Shown here: in pieces, positions 50,184 to 59,528 of the stretch
Layout of the letters: each line of letters begins with the position of its first letter
How positions within the stretch are numbered: the first letter of the stretch is position 1
From: [Actinomadura] parvosata subsp. kistnae
GTDB taxonomy: Bacteria; Actinomycetota; Actinomycetes; Streptosporangiales; Streptosporangiaceae
Length of the DNA stretch: 64,000 nt
Reading direction: 5' to 3'
NCBI RefSeq assembly: GCF_900323885.1
Contig: NZ_OOHJ01000015.1
Location: forward strand, 372,001 to 436,000
The notes under the pieces: generated by a model
What the model saw: the letters and a program-made list of their open reading frames with translations, nothing else
Databases searched by the model: none
Told to the model about the DNA's origin: nothing
Made by a program: the position numbers and the translations under genes

Positions 50184-50805
50184 CGAGCTGCACCCTGTCG
50201 CGCACCTCCAGCTTGGCGATCGCCCTGGTGATGTGGGTCTTGGCGGTGAGCGGGCTGATGACGAGCCGCTCGGCGATCTCGTTGTTGGACAGCCCCAGCG
50301 CCACGAGCCGCACCGCCTCCAGCTCCCGCGCCGTCAGGACGTCCAGCCGCCGGTCCGCCCCAGGCGAGAGGTCCTGCCGGTGGGCGAACTGCTCGACCAC
50401 GCGCCGCGTCACGCCCGGCGACAGCAGCGCGTCGCCCGCGGCGACGGCGGCCACCGCCCGGCGCAGCTCGGCCGGCTCGACCTCCTTGGTGAGGAAGCCG
50501 CTGGCGCCGGCGCGCAGGGCCGCGAAGACGTGCTCGTCGCTGTCGAACGTGGTCAGGATGACCACCCGGCAGCCCGTGGCGCCCGGCTCCGCGAGGATGC
50601 GGCGGGTGGCGGTGATGCCGTCGGTGCCCGGCATGCGGATGTCCATGAGGATGACGTCGGGGCGGGTGCTCGCGGCCAGCCGCACGGCCTCGTCGCCGTC
50701 GCCGGCCTCGCCGACGACCGTGATGTCCTTGGAGCGGGCCAGCAGGCTGCGGAAGCCGGCCCGGACGAGAGCCTGGTCGTCGGCGAGGAGCACCCTGATC
50801 GTCAT
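50116..50805 (-). CDS. NarL/LuxR-type response regulator
   Basis: 229 residues. Receiver: DDQ at 9-11, phosphoacceptor Asp55 (ILMDIRMPGTDG), LTTFDSDE and GFLTKEV. LuxR helix-turn-helix near 160-220 (LTARELEAVRLVALGLSNNEIAERLVISPLTAKTHITRAIAKLEVRDRVQLVILAYESGLV). ATG 50805 overlaps the kinase stop as ATGA, forming an operon with it. Targets unknown. Confidence 0.95.
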   Translation of the reverse strand: MTIRVLLADDQALVRAGFRSLLARSKDITVVGEAGDGDEAVRLAASTRPDVILMDIRMPGTDGITATRRILAEPGATGCRVVILTTFDSDEHVFAALRAGASGFLTKEVEPAELRRAVAAVAAGDALLSPGVTRRVVEQFAHRQDLSPGADRRLDVLTARELEAVRLVALGLSNNEIAERLVISPLTAKTHITRAIAKLEVRDRVQLVILAYESGLVRPGGRSGPAAAR

Positions 50806-51959
50806 GCCGCCGAGCCTGCCACAGTGCATCCCCCAGGGCCTCCCAGCGGGCCTCCCACAGGAATCTCCGCCCGGACGGCGAAGCCGCCCGGCACCGGCCC
50901 CGCGCTGAGCACGCCCCCGAGTGCGCTCACCCGCTCCCGCATGCCGGCCAGGCCGTGCCCCTCGGTCACCTCGGCGGCGCCCCGGCCGTCGTCGGTGACC
51001 TCGACGGTGACCGACTCCGGCCGGTAGCCGATCGTCACCCCGGCCCTGCTCGCGCCCGCGTGCTTGATCGTGTTGGCCAGCGACTCCTGGACGACGCGGT
51101 AGACGGCGATGGCGGGCACGGCCGGGACGGCGGCCGGGTCGCCGCGCTCGTCCAGCGTCACCTCCAGGCCGGCGGCGCGGGCGTCGGCGACGAGCGTGCG
51201 CAGGCCGGCCAGGTCGGGCTGGGGCGCGGTGTCGCCCGAGTCGTCGCGCAGGGTCGTGATCAGGGTGCGCAGGTCGTTCATGGCACGGTTGCGCACGTCC
51301 TTGGCCAGGCGCAGCGCGGTGGCGGCCGCCGCCGGGTCGTCCTCGTCGAGGGCGTCGGCGGCGACGTTGAGCTGCACGCCGACGAGGGCCAGCGTGTGGG
51401 CGATCACGTCGTGCACCTCGCGCGAGACGCGCAGGCGTTCCTCCGCCACGCGGGCCCGCTCATCGGCCTCGCGCAGCCGCTCGCGCCGGCGCGTCGCGGC
51501 GGCGTACAGCAGGCCCGCCGCGATGAGGGCCGCCAGCAGCAGCCCCTCGCCCGCGACGTGCAGCACGTAGCGGAACAGGTTCCGGTCCACGATCGCGCGG
51601 GCGTCGAACGCGGAGTACGCGAGCTGGGCCACGCCGACCACGGCCGCCCAGCGCACGCGGGGCGTGGTCGCGGCGGTGAAGTACGCGGCCGCGACCGGCC
51701 AGATCCAGCCGGCCGGGGACCAGTTCCCCGCCAGGTGGTAGACGAGGACGCCGCACACCGACAGCAGCAGCACGGCCGTCGGCCACCGGCGCCTGACCAG
51801 CAGCAGCGCCCCGAGGAACAGGCCGAGGGGGACCGCGTTGCCCATGGGCTGCCGCACGCCCGCGGCCAGGGCGATCGAGACGAACAGGACGAGAGTGACT
51901 GCGGCCAGCGCGACGTCGGCGATCCTCGCGAGGTGCCGGACGGGGGCGGGCTCGGCCAT
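50802..51959 (-). CDS. NarL-family sensor histidine kinase
   Basis: 385 residues. About four to five membrane helices (VALAAVTLVLFVSIALAAGV, AVPLGLFLGALLLV, AVLLLSVCGVLVYHLAG, GEGLLLAALIAAGLLYAA), a coiled segment rich in Arg/Glu, HisKA_3 with RLRVSREVHDVIAHTLALVGVQLN, and an HATPase domain (VVQESLANTIKHAGAS; DDGRGAAEVTEGHGLAGMRERV). AAGGAG lies 7 bases before the ATG. Cotranscribed with its response regulator; the signal is unknown. Confidence 0.94.
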   Translation of the reverse strand: MAEPAPVRHLARIADVALAAVTLVLFVSIALAAGVRQPMGNAVPLGLFLGALLLVRRRWPTAVLLLSVCGVLVYHLAGNWSPAGWIWPVAAAYFTAATTPRVRWAAVVGVAQLAYSAFDARAIVDRNLFRYVLHVAGEGLLLAALIAAGLLYAAATRRRERLREADERARVAEERLRVSREVHDVIAHTLALVGVQLNVAADALDEDDPAAAATALRLAKDVRNRAMNDLRTLITTLRDDSGDTAPQPDLAGLRTLVADARAAGLEVTLDERGDPAAVPAVPAIAVYRVVQESLANTIKHAGASRAGVTIGYRPESVTVEVTDDGRGAAEVTEGHGLAGMRERVSALGGVLSAGPVPGGFAVRAEIPVGGPLGGPGGCTVAGSAA

Positions 51960-52025
51960 GCGCGGGCTCCTTGGTGCTCAGGGTCGTTGCCAGGGCCGGC
52001 GGGGTCACCGGCCCTGGCGGAAGTA

Positions 52026-52478
52026 TCAGACGTGAGTGACCAGAAGGGTCACGCCCGCCTCGCCGCCGCAGTCGACGAAGACGGGGCCGACGCCGTTGCC
52101 GATCCTGGGCGAAAGGGTCGCCTTCGCCTCGAACCGCTTCGGGTCGTCCCTGACGATGCGGATGTTCTCCAGCACCGGATGCTCCCTGTCGAGGCCGGCG
52201 AGGACGGCCTTGAGCCCCTTGCCGCCGCCGCAGTGGCCGGTGATCGTCACCTCCTGGCCGCGCCTGGCGGTGGGGTTGGGGCTGACCTGCACCACCGCCC
52301 TGGCGCCCTTCGGCGGCTTCGGCGCCGCCGTGCGCGCCGTCACGCCGGCCTTCTGGGCCGTCACATCGGCCGTGCGGGCGGTCACGTCGGCGGCGGCGAT
52401 GGACGGGATGCCGGCCGCGCCCACGAGCCCGGCCATCAGGGCCAGGCCGGCGACCGTCGTGAGGACACTCTTGAACAT
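52026..52478 (-). CDS. small exported protein
   Basis: 150 residues with a signal peptide (MFKSVLTTVAGLALMAGLVGAAGIPSIAAA). The mature N-terminus repeats a DVTARTA/GVTARTA-like unit three times, then AVVQVSPNPTARRGQEVTITGHCGGGKGLKAVLAG suggests an Ig-like or carbohydrate-type beta domain with two Cys (GHCGGG, VDCGGE) that could be disulfide-linked. GGGAG precedes the ATG. It lies directly upstream of the two-component genes on the same strand, 66 bases away, so it may share regulation. Function unknown. Confidence 0.72.
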   Translation of the reverse strand: MFKSVLTTVAGLALMAGLVGAAGIPSIAAADVTARTADVTAQKAGVTARTAAPKPPKGARAVVQVSPNPTARRGQEVTITGHCGGGKGLKAVLAGLDREHPVLENIRIVRDDPKRFEAKATLSPRIGNGVGPVFVDCGGEAGVTLLVTHV

Positions 52479-52614
52479 GATGTTTTCTCCCGGTTGTCGG
52501 CTCGTCCGGCCACGCTAGACGGGGCCTCACCGGGATCGCGTCCTCTCACGGCTGTCACTCTGCCGTGCACCGTTCGCCGTACATCTGCACCGAAAGGAGC
52601 AGGCGTGCGGCGCC

Positions 52615-53502
52615 TCACTGGGGCTGCAGGTAAACCACCGTCGCGAGCGGCACGCGCTCGCGGATGCGTTCCTCCGCGCCGCGCAACGCCTCGGCCACCT
52701 GCCCGTCCGTGACGGTGACGCGGGCCGCCACCAGCAGTTCCTCGGGGCCCAGGTGCAGGGTACGGAGCTGGGTGAAGTCGCGGATGGCGCTGTCGTGGCG
52801 CAGCACGTCCTCGATGGCCCGCTGGATCTCGGGCGACGCCGCCTCCCCGATGATCATGCTCTTGGTCTCCCTGGCCAGCGTCACCGCCACGACGATCAGC
52901 AGCAGTCCGATGGCGATCGAGCCGAGACCGTCGAAGAGCGGGTTCCCCGTGAGCAGGGCCAGCGTCACCCCGACGAGCGCGAAGGCCAGCCCTGCCAGGG
53001 CCGCGGTGTCCTCCAGCAGGACCACGGGCAGCTCCGGCGCCTTCGCCTCCCGGATGTACCTGGCCCACGACCGGCCGCGGCGCACCCGGCCGGCGTTGCG
53101 GACCGCCGTACGCAGGGACAGCCCCTCCATGACGATGGCCGCCACCAGCACCCCGACCGCCCACGGCCAGCTCTCCAGCGGATGCGGGTGCGCGACCTTC
53201 TCGTACCCCTCATAAAGCGCGAACAGCCCGCCGCCGAAGAACAGCACCACCGACACCAGGAACGCGTAGAAGTACCGCTCCCTGCCGAAACCGAACGGAT
53301 GGTCGGGCGTGGGCTCCCGCTCCGCCCGCGTCCGCCCGAACAGGAGCAGCCCCTGGTTGCCCGAGTCGGCCACCGAATGGATGCTCTCGGCCAGCATCGA
53401 CGACGACCCGGTGAAGACGAACGCCACGAACTTCGTCACCGCGATGCCGATGTTGGCCGCCAGCGCCGCCAGCGTCGCCTCCTGAGAACCGCTCCCGCTC
53501 AC
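52615..53502 (-). CDS. cation diffusion facilitator transporter
   Basis: 295 residues. Six membrane helices precede a C-terminal cytoplasmic domain (IQRAIEDVLRHDSAIRDFTQLRTLHLGPEELLVAARVTVTDG). The metal-site segments are SSSMLAESIHSVADSGNQGLL in helix 2 and VVLLEDTAALAGLAFALVGV in helix 5; DHPFGFGRERYFYAFL is the conserved loop. CDF proteins export zinc, iron, cobalt or manganese in exchange for protons; this HSVAD variant makes the metal uncertain. GTG 53502 has AAGGAG upstream. Confidence 0.9.
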   Translation of the reverse strand: MSGSGSQEATLAALAANIGIAVTKFVAFVFTGSSSMLAESIHSVADSGNQGLLLFGRTRAEREPTPDHPFGFGRERYFYAFLVSVVLFFGGGLFALYEGYEKVAHPHPLESWPWAVGVLVAAIVMEGLSLRTAVRNAGRVRRGRSWARYIREAKAPELPVVLLEDTAALAGLAFALVGVTLALLTGNPLFDGLGSIAIGLLLIVVAVTLARETKSMIIGEAASPEIQRAIEDVLRHDSAIRDFTQLRTLHLGPEELLVAARVTVTDGQVAEALRGAEERIRERVPLATVVYLQPQ

Positions 53503-53683
53503 CCTGCCCCGCTCCTTCCGCCGCCGTCCACAGCGACATTGCCCAGTACCCGGGACGGGGCGGGACAAGCTTCGGGGGCGACGGAAACTGCCGGACGCCA
53601 GGCCGACGACCCGCCCCGCTCTCCACCTTGCGGCCTCGGCGGGTGCGGGACGTGGGCGATGCGCCGGGGTTATCGTGCGGGAC

Positions 53684-54613
53684 GTGAGCGATGTGATCGA
53701 GTCCCACCGCGAACGCGTACGAGCCGCCGACCCCCTCGTCGCCGTCACGGACCTCGGCAGCGTCACGGATCTCGGCGGCGGCTGGTTCGAGACCGCCGGG
53801 GCCGTCGGCGCGTCCGCCACCATCACGGCCGACCCCGCCGCCCGCGCGGTGCACTGGGGCCCGCCCACCACCCACTCCCTGCACGCCAGAGCCGCCGGCG
53901 ACGACCCCGCGGACGCGCTCGGCCGCCTCCTCGACCGCTGGATCGCCGCCCTCGACCCCGAGCCGGGCTCCGGCCTCGTGGTGAGCTGGCCCAGCCGGGA
54001 CACCGCACCGGTCGCGGCACTGGCCAGGAGGGGGTTCGCACCGCGTTCCGTCCGCGCCGTACGCACCCGCCCCGCCGCCGCCGGCGAGCCGCCCTCCCCC
54101 GGGGTACGGCAGGCGTCGGCGGGCGACCTGGACGCCCTGTGCGCGCTGTACCTGGAGCTGGTGGGCTACGAGGCGCAGTTCGGCTGGATCGAGGTGCTGC
54201 CCTCGACGCCCGCCGCCGCCCGCGCCGAGATCGAGGGCAAGCTCGCCCGCGGCGACGGCTGGTGCTGGCTCGCCGAGACGGGCGGCGAGGCCGTCGGCAT
54301 GCTCGCGGTCCACCACCCCGCCCACGCCGCCGGGCCCGCCGCTTGCGTGAACGCCTCACCGGTGGCGTACGTGGGCTCCATGTACGCGCGCCCGGGCAGC
54401 CGGGGGCGGGGCGTCGGCGCCGCGCTGGCCGCCCACGCCCACGCCGAGGCGGCGGCGGCCGGCGTCGGCACGATCCTGGTGGACTACGTGGCCCCGAACC
54501 CGCTGTCCGGCCCCTTCTGGTCCCGCCAGGGCTACCGCCCGCTCATCACGACCTGGGGACGCCTCACCCCGTCCGGCCACGGGGCCGCCCAGCGTGGTGG
54601 TTCAGCGGGGTGA
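53684..54613 (+). CDS. GNAT-family N-acetyltransferase
   Basis: 309 residues. The C-terminal GNAT domain includes VRQASAGDLDALCALYLELVGYEAQFGW, YVGSMYARPGSRGRGVGAALAAHAHAEAAAAG (acetyl-CoA loop) and NPLSGPFWSRQGYRPLITTW. The N-terminal half resembles a second, divergent GNAT-like domain. GTG 53684 stands 7 bases after TATCGT, indicating a leaderless mRNA; GTG 53675 would overlap that box. Its last 12 bases overlap the end of the convergent SDR. Acceptor unknown. Confidence 0.86.
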   Translation: MSDVIESHRERVRAADPLVAVTDLGSVTDLGGGWFETAGAVGASATITADPAARAVHWGPPTTHSLHARAAGDDPADALGRLLDRWIAALDPEPGSGLVVSWPSRDTAPVAALARRGFAPRSVRAVRTRPAAAGEPPSPGVRQASAGDLDALCALYLELVGYEAQFGWIEVLPSTPAAARAEIEGKLARGDGWCWLAETGGEAVGMLAVHHPAHAAGPAACVNASPVAYVGSMYARPGSRGRGVGAALAAHAHAEAAAAGVGTILVDYVAPNPLSGPFWSRQGYRPLITTWGRLTPSGHGAAQRGGSAG

Positions 54614-55261
54614 CGGGAGGACGGAAAGGTCGCAGGCGTAGGCGTCGGGCGGGGCGTTCAGCAGCCAGACGATCATCGCTGCCAGCGACTCCGGGCGGAT
54701 GCAGGTCGCCGGATCGTACGGCCGCCCGAAAGCGCTCCTGACCTCGCCCAGCAGGTCGGTGGCCGTCGCCGCCGGGTGGACCGTGGTGACCCGTACCCCG
54801 TGGGCGGCCTCCTCCTCCCGCAGCGAGTCGGCCAGCTCCCGCAGCGCCGCCTTGCTGCCCACGAACCCCGACCAGCGGGCGACCCCCGTCAGGCCCGGCG
54901 AGGCGTTGACGAAGATCACGTGCCCTCTGGAGCGGCGTAACGCGGGCAGCGCCAGCCGGACCAGCTCGGCGGCGGAGGTCACGTTCACCGCCATCGTCCG
55001 CCGCCAGGTTTCGGGGTCGGCGTCGGCGACGGCCGCGACGGGCGAGATCCCGGCGCAGTGCACCAGCGCCTGGACGTCGTCCAGGGGGCCGACTGCGGCG
55101 GCCAGCGTCTCGGGGGCGGCGAGGTCGGCCTCGATGCCCGGGACGTCCAGCCGGCCGATGTCGCGCCCCACGGCGGTCACCTGGTGGCCGGCCTGCGTGA
55201 GTGCGCTGACCAGCGCCGTTCCGATGCCTCCGGTGGCGCCGGTCACCAGCACGTTCCCCAT
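54602..55261 (-). CDS. SDR-family protein with Phe at the catalytic Tyr position
   Basis: 219 residues. VLVTGATGGIGTALVSALTQAGHQVTAVGRD binds NAD(P); LVHCAGISPV and NVTSAAELVRLALP follow. The active site reads VNASPGLTGVARWSGFVGSKAALRELADSLREE, so the catalytic Tyr of YxxxK is Phe while Lys remains. That change normally abolishes reductase activity, so the protein may be non-catalytic or use another residue. The C-terminus (YACDLSVLPSPR) matches a small SDR group often paired with transporters. Confidence 0.86.
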   Translation of the reverse strand: MGNVLVTGATGGIGTALVSALTQAGHQVTAVGRDIGRLDVPGIEADLAAPETLAAAVGPLDDVQALVHCAGISPVAAVADADPETWRRTMAVNVTSAAELVRLALPALRRSRGHVIFVNASPGLTGVARWSGFVGSKAALRELADSLREEEAAHGVRVTTVHPAATATDLLGEVRSAFGRPYDPATCIRPESLAAMIVWLLNAPPDAYACDLSVLPSPR

Positions 55262-55313
55262 CGACTTCCCCTCTCCAAGATCGCCCCGATCCTCGCACCC
55301 GCCGGGCCGTCCG

Positions 55314-57466
55314 TCATCCCGGGGACGTGGTGAGGAAGACGTCGCCGTTGCCGAGCGCCTCCCCGCCCTCCGGTGCGCCGTACGTCAGGCCCGCGATCGC
55401 GACCTGGCCGGAGGCGGTGGCGGCGGCGTACAGGTTGGGCTCGGCGAAGGGGTCGACGGCGTCGTCCCGCGCGGTGCCGAGCTGGCCGGCGGCGAGCTGC
55501 CGGCCGCGGCCGTCGAGGCGCAGGGTGAGGACGTCGGCGCCGCCGGCCGGCACCCCGACCCGGCCCCGCGTGTGCCCCGCGACCAGCACCTCGCCGCCCG
55601 GCAGCGGCACGATGGCGGCGCCCTCGTCGGACGCCGAGGTGGCGAGGGTGTGCTGCCAGCGGCGCTTGCCCGAGGAGGTGTGGGCGACGGTCAGCGCGTC
55701 GCCGCCGGAGGCTCCCGTGGCGACGGCCAGGCCCGAGGTGGTGACGGTGACCGCGTTCAGCCGGTCGTCGCCGCCGCCCCCACGGCGGCGGCCCACTTCC
55801 TGGCGGCGCCGTCGGCCGGGTAGGCGGCGATCCAGCCGTCCAGGCCTCCGAGCGCGGTCGTGCCGGGCATGGCGGCCCCGGTGCTGCCGACCACGTACAC
55901 GGTGGTGTCGGCATCAATGGCAGCGTCAGTGCGGGCGGCTGCGGCGGTGGTGGCTGCGGTGGTGGCGATGCCGGTGGCCTTGTCCTCGCCCGGGCCGCCG
56001 TACTGGCGGATCCAGGCCACCTCGCCGCCCGCGGTGAGGCGGGCGACGACGGCGTCCTTGTCGCCGGCGTTGGGCCCGTCGAGAGCGCCCTTGGTGTAGC
56101 CGGCCACGTAGGCGCCGCCGTCGGGGGCGGCGGTCAGGCCGTACAGGCGGTCGGCCGCGTCCGGCGCGCCGAACTGGGTGATCCACCGCACCGCGCCGTC
56201 CGCGCCGAGCCGGACCACGAACGCGTCGTCGGCGGCGTTGCCGGGGTGCCGGCCGTCCAGGTCGCCCTTGGTGTAGCCGGCCGCGAGCACCCCTCCGTCG
56301 GGCAGGGCCGCCAGGCCGTAGAGGCGCTCGTCGGCCGCCGTGCCGAGCTGCCTGGTCCACTTCCCGGGACGGGTGACGACGGCGTCGAGGCGGCCGGCGT
56401 GCGGCTGGCCGGCGACGGGGCCGGAGGCCGCGTACGCGAGGGTCAGGGAGCCGTCGGCGTGGGCGGCGACGCCGCCGGCCCAGTCGGTGCCGGGCGTGCC
56501 GTGCAGCGGGGCGGGCAGGCCGGTCGGCGGCGTGGTGCTCAGGCCGGGGCCCAGCTCGGCCATGGCCTGCTCGAACGCGGGCGTCCACACCGTCCAGTCG
56601 TGGCCGCCGTCCAGGACGCGGAGCTGCGCGGAGATCGCGGGCGAGCGCCTGGCGGCGTTGTAGAGGGCGGCGGACTCGAAGTCGAGGTCGTGGCGGGCGT
56701 CGGCCGGGGCGGGGTTGGCGTACTCGTCGTCGCCGACCGCCACGAACAGCCGGACGGGCAGGTCCGGGTCCAGCCCGGGCAGCAGCGCGGGGTAGTTCAG
56801 CTCCCGGTACACCTCGTCGGAGAACTTCGTCCCGCCCGCCCCGAACGCGCCGTGATCACGGGCGGAGGAGTCGGACGGCGGCAGCGGCGTGTAGACGGCC
56901 GGGCTCAGCACGGCGGCGGCGCCGAACAGGTCCTGGTGCGCGAGCGCGAACCGCAGCGCGCCCGCGCCGCCCATGGAGTAGCCGCCGACGAGCCGCGCCT
57001 GCCTGATGGGCGCCGTCCGGTACGTGGCGTCCACGTGCGCGACCAGGTCCCGGGTCAGCGCTGTCTCGACGGGACGTCCGGGCAGGTCCGCGCCGGTGTA
57101 GCGGGAGTCGACGTACCAGCTGCCGCGCTCGCTCCAGGGCGCGTCGGGCATGACCGCGATGACGGGCGGGATCCGCTTGGTACGGATCATGTCGTCGAGC
57201 GTCGTGCGCACCCGCGTCCACGCCTGCATGGTGTCGCCGCGCCCGTGCAGCAGGTAGAGCACCGGGTAGCGGGCCTCGCTGCGGTCGTAGCGGGCGGGCA
57301 GGTAGACGTTGTAGGCGATGTCCTCGCCCAGGGCGGGCGAGGGGGCCGCGCCGGTGGCGAGCGTCCCGCTCACGCGCACGTCCGTCTCGCCTGGCGGTGC
57401 CGTCAGGACGAGCGCGAGTAAGACGGCGAGCACGCCGGCGAGGGTCCATCGGGGTACGGGGGGCAT
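55314..57466 (-). pseudogene. secreted esterase with C-terminal beta-propeller repeats, frameshifted
   Basis: A signal-anchor (WTLAGVLAVLLALVLTA) precedes an esterase-D/PF00756-like domain with YPVLYLLHGRGDTMQAW and the nucleophile motif VGGYSMGGAGALRFALAHQDLF; DGGHDWTVWTP supplies the His. From about residue 310, SBBP-like propeller repeats follow (WTRQLGTAADERLYGLAALPDGGVLAAGYTKGDLDG). The frame breaks near 55775: one G appears missing from a G run, after which DRLNAVTVTTSGLAVATGASGGDALTVAHTSSGKRRW continues the repeats to 55314. Repaired length about 717. GGAGAG precedes the ATG and a LacI-type operator lies 10 bases upstream. Confidence 0.82.
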
Positions 57467-57476
57467 GCACTCTCCT

Positions 57477-57488
57477 GTAAACGTTTAC
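57477..57488. promoter_or_regulatory. LacI-family operator
   Basis: GTAAACGTTTAC is a perfect 12-base palindrome matching the core of LacI/GalR/CcpA-type operators (WAAACGTTTW). It lies just upstream of the esterase ribosome binding site, where a repressor would block transcription. No lacI-type gene is in the window. Confidence 0.65.
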
Positions 57489-57579
57489 CGTAGGCACGTG
57501 GCCGTTTCGGGAGAGTGTAGATCCACCCCGGGGCGGCTCGGGGCCGTGCCGCGGGAGTCCGCGGCACTGCGACCCGGAG

Positions 57580-59372
57580 CTACGGGCGGGTGTCGGCGAG
57601 GTCGTTGGCGGCGATGTAGCCGAAGGTCATGGCGGGGCCGATGGTCGAGCCGGAGCCGGCGTAGCTGTGGCCCATGACGGCCGCGCTGGCGTTGCCGGCG
57701 GCGTACAGGCCGGGGATGACCGTCCCGTCGGCGCGCAGGACGCGGGCGCGGGCGTCCGTGCGCATCCCGCCCTTCGTGCCGAGGTCACCCGGGATGATCT
57801 TGAACGCGTAGAAGGGCGGCAGCCAGAGCGGGGCCAGGCACGGGTTCGGCCTGACGAGGGGGTCGGCGTAGTAGCGGTCGTAGGCGCTGTCGCCGCGGCG
57901 GAAGTCGAGGTCCTTGCCGGTGGTGGCGAAGGTGTTGAAGCGGTTGACGGTGGCGCGCAGCGCGGCCTGGGGGACGCCGATCTTCTGGGCGAGTTGCTCG
58001 ACGCTCCACGCCTGGAACGCGGCGCCGCTGTCGAACCAGGCGGCGGGCAGCGGCAGCAGGGGTGCGACGTCGCGGAACAGGTACTTGTTGCGGTAGTGCT
58101 GGTCGACGATCAGCCAGGCGGGGATGTGCGGGTCGGCGGCGCTGTTGCGGTCGTACATGACGTGGACGACGTCGCTGTACGGGGCGCCCTCGTTGACGAA
58201 GCGCACGCCCTTGCCGTTGACGAGGATGCCGCCGGGCAGGGTGCGCTCGGCGAGGCAGAAGTAAGGCTCGCCGGGCAGCGGGATCGAGGGGCCCCACCAG
58301 GCGTCGTCCATGAGGTCGAGCGCGGCGCCGGCCCGCTCGCCGGCCTCGATGCCGTCGCCGGTGTTCTCCTTGGCGCCGACGGTCCAGCTCGTGCCGATGG
58401 GCTGGCGCTGGAACTCGGCGCGCATGGCCGCGCTGTGCTCGAACCCGCCGGACCCGACGATCACGCCGAGCCTGGCCCTGATGGAGCCGGACGGGGTGCG
58501 CACGCCGGTGACGCGGCCGGCCTCGCCGGTCAGGTCGAGCAGCGGGGTGTTGAGCAGCACCGGGACGCCGGCGGCGAGGAGCCCGGCGCGCAGCCCGGCG
58601 GCCAGTGACTGGCCCATGGTGAGCGGCTTCTCGCCGCGCAGCGCGGCCTCGGTGCCGCGCAGCAGGCACGCGGCGCTCACCTCCAGGCCCTTGGGGTTGA
58701 CGGCGGCGAGCGTGAGCCACTTGTAGTCGGCGCTGTGCACGACCATGCCGGCCGGGCTGGGGATGTACGGGGCGTTCAGCCGGGCCAGCTCGGCCCCGAG
58801 GAGGTTGCCGTCGAGCTGGGCGGGCTCGATGGAGCGGCCGTCCGGCATGCCGCCGGGCAGCTCGGGATAGTAGTCGGAGTAGCCCTGCATGAACCGGAAG
58901 CGCAGCGGGCTGTTCCGCAGCACGAACGAGATCATTGCGGGCCCGGCGGCCAGGAACGCGCGCTGCCGTTCGATCGGCACGGTGTCGCCGACGACGCGGG
59001 CGAGGTAGGCGGCGGCCTTGGCCGGGGTGTCCTGGACGCCGGCGGCGAGGATGACCTCGTTGTTGGGGATCCAGATGCCGGCGCCGGAGCGGGCGGCCGA
59101 GCCGCCGAACGTGGGCGCCTTCTCGATCACGACGGTGCGCAGGCCGCGCTTGGCCGCCGTCAGCGCCGCGGTCATCCCGGCGGCGCCGGCGCCGACGACC
59201 ACGACGTCGTACTCGGCGTCAGCGAAGGAGGCGTCGGAGGCGTCGGCGCGGACGGGCGCGCTGCCCAGTGTGGCGCCCGTGACCAGCGCGCCGCCGGCGA
59301 CGGCGGCGCCGCGCAGGAGGGTGCGGCGGGTGGGCCCTGCGGGTGTGGGCCGGTGGTCGTTGATCCCGACAT
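57580..59372 (-). pseudogene. Tat-exported FAD dehydrogenase, KstD-like, frameshifted at the N-terminus
   Basis: The main frame (to about 59320) encodes AEYDVVVVGAGAAGMTAALTAAKRGLRTVVIEKAPTFGGSA, SDYYPELPGG, DAWWGPSIP and GLYAAGNASAAVMGHSYAGSGSTIGPAMTFGYIAANDLA, the pattern of 3-ketosteroid delta1-dehydrogenases including Tyr of GHSYAG. Before it, in frame, is a twin-arginine signal (TRRTLLRGAAVAGGALV), but no start codon. Adding one base in GGGCCCACCC (about 59325) joins it to ATG 59372 (MSGSTTTG). Repaired length about 597. An exported KstD is unusual; other FAD-binding oxidases are possible. A TetR-like palindrome covers its promoter. Confidence 0.78.
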
Positions 59373-59376
59373 GCGC

Positions 59377-59392
59377 CCAAGCATGCGCTTGG
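59377..59392. promoter_or_regulatory. palindrome upstream of the KstD-like gene
   Basis: CCAAGC and GCTTGG flank ATGC as a 16-base inverted repeat, the size of a TetR operator. It stands 5 bases from the ATG at 59372. No tetR gene is adjacent. Confidence 0.45.
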
Positions 59393-59528
59393 TTGTTTCG
59401 CCTGTCAACGGCCGGTTTCCTAGGGAAATTCCCAGGGCCGTCCCGGACTCGGCGCGAGGCGCGCGGGCCCTACGGTCGTCCTGCCGGCGCAGCACAGCGG
59501 CGGCGGGCGGCGGAGAACGGAGGGCGCC

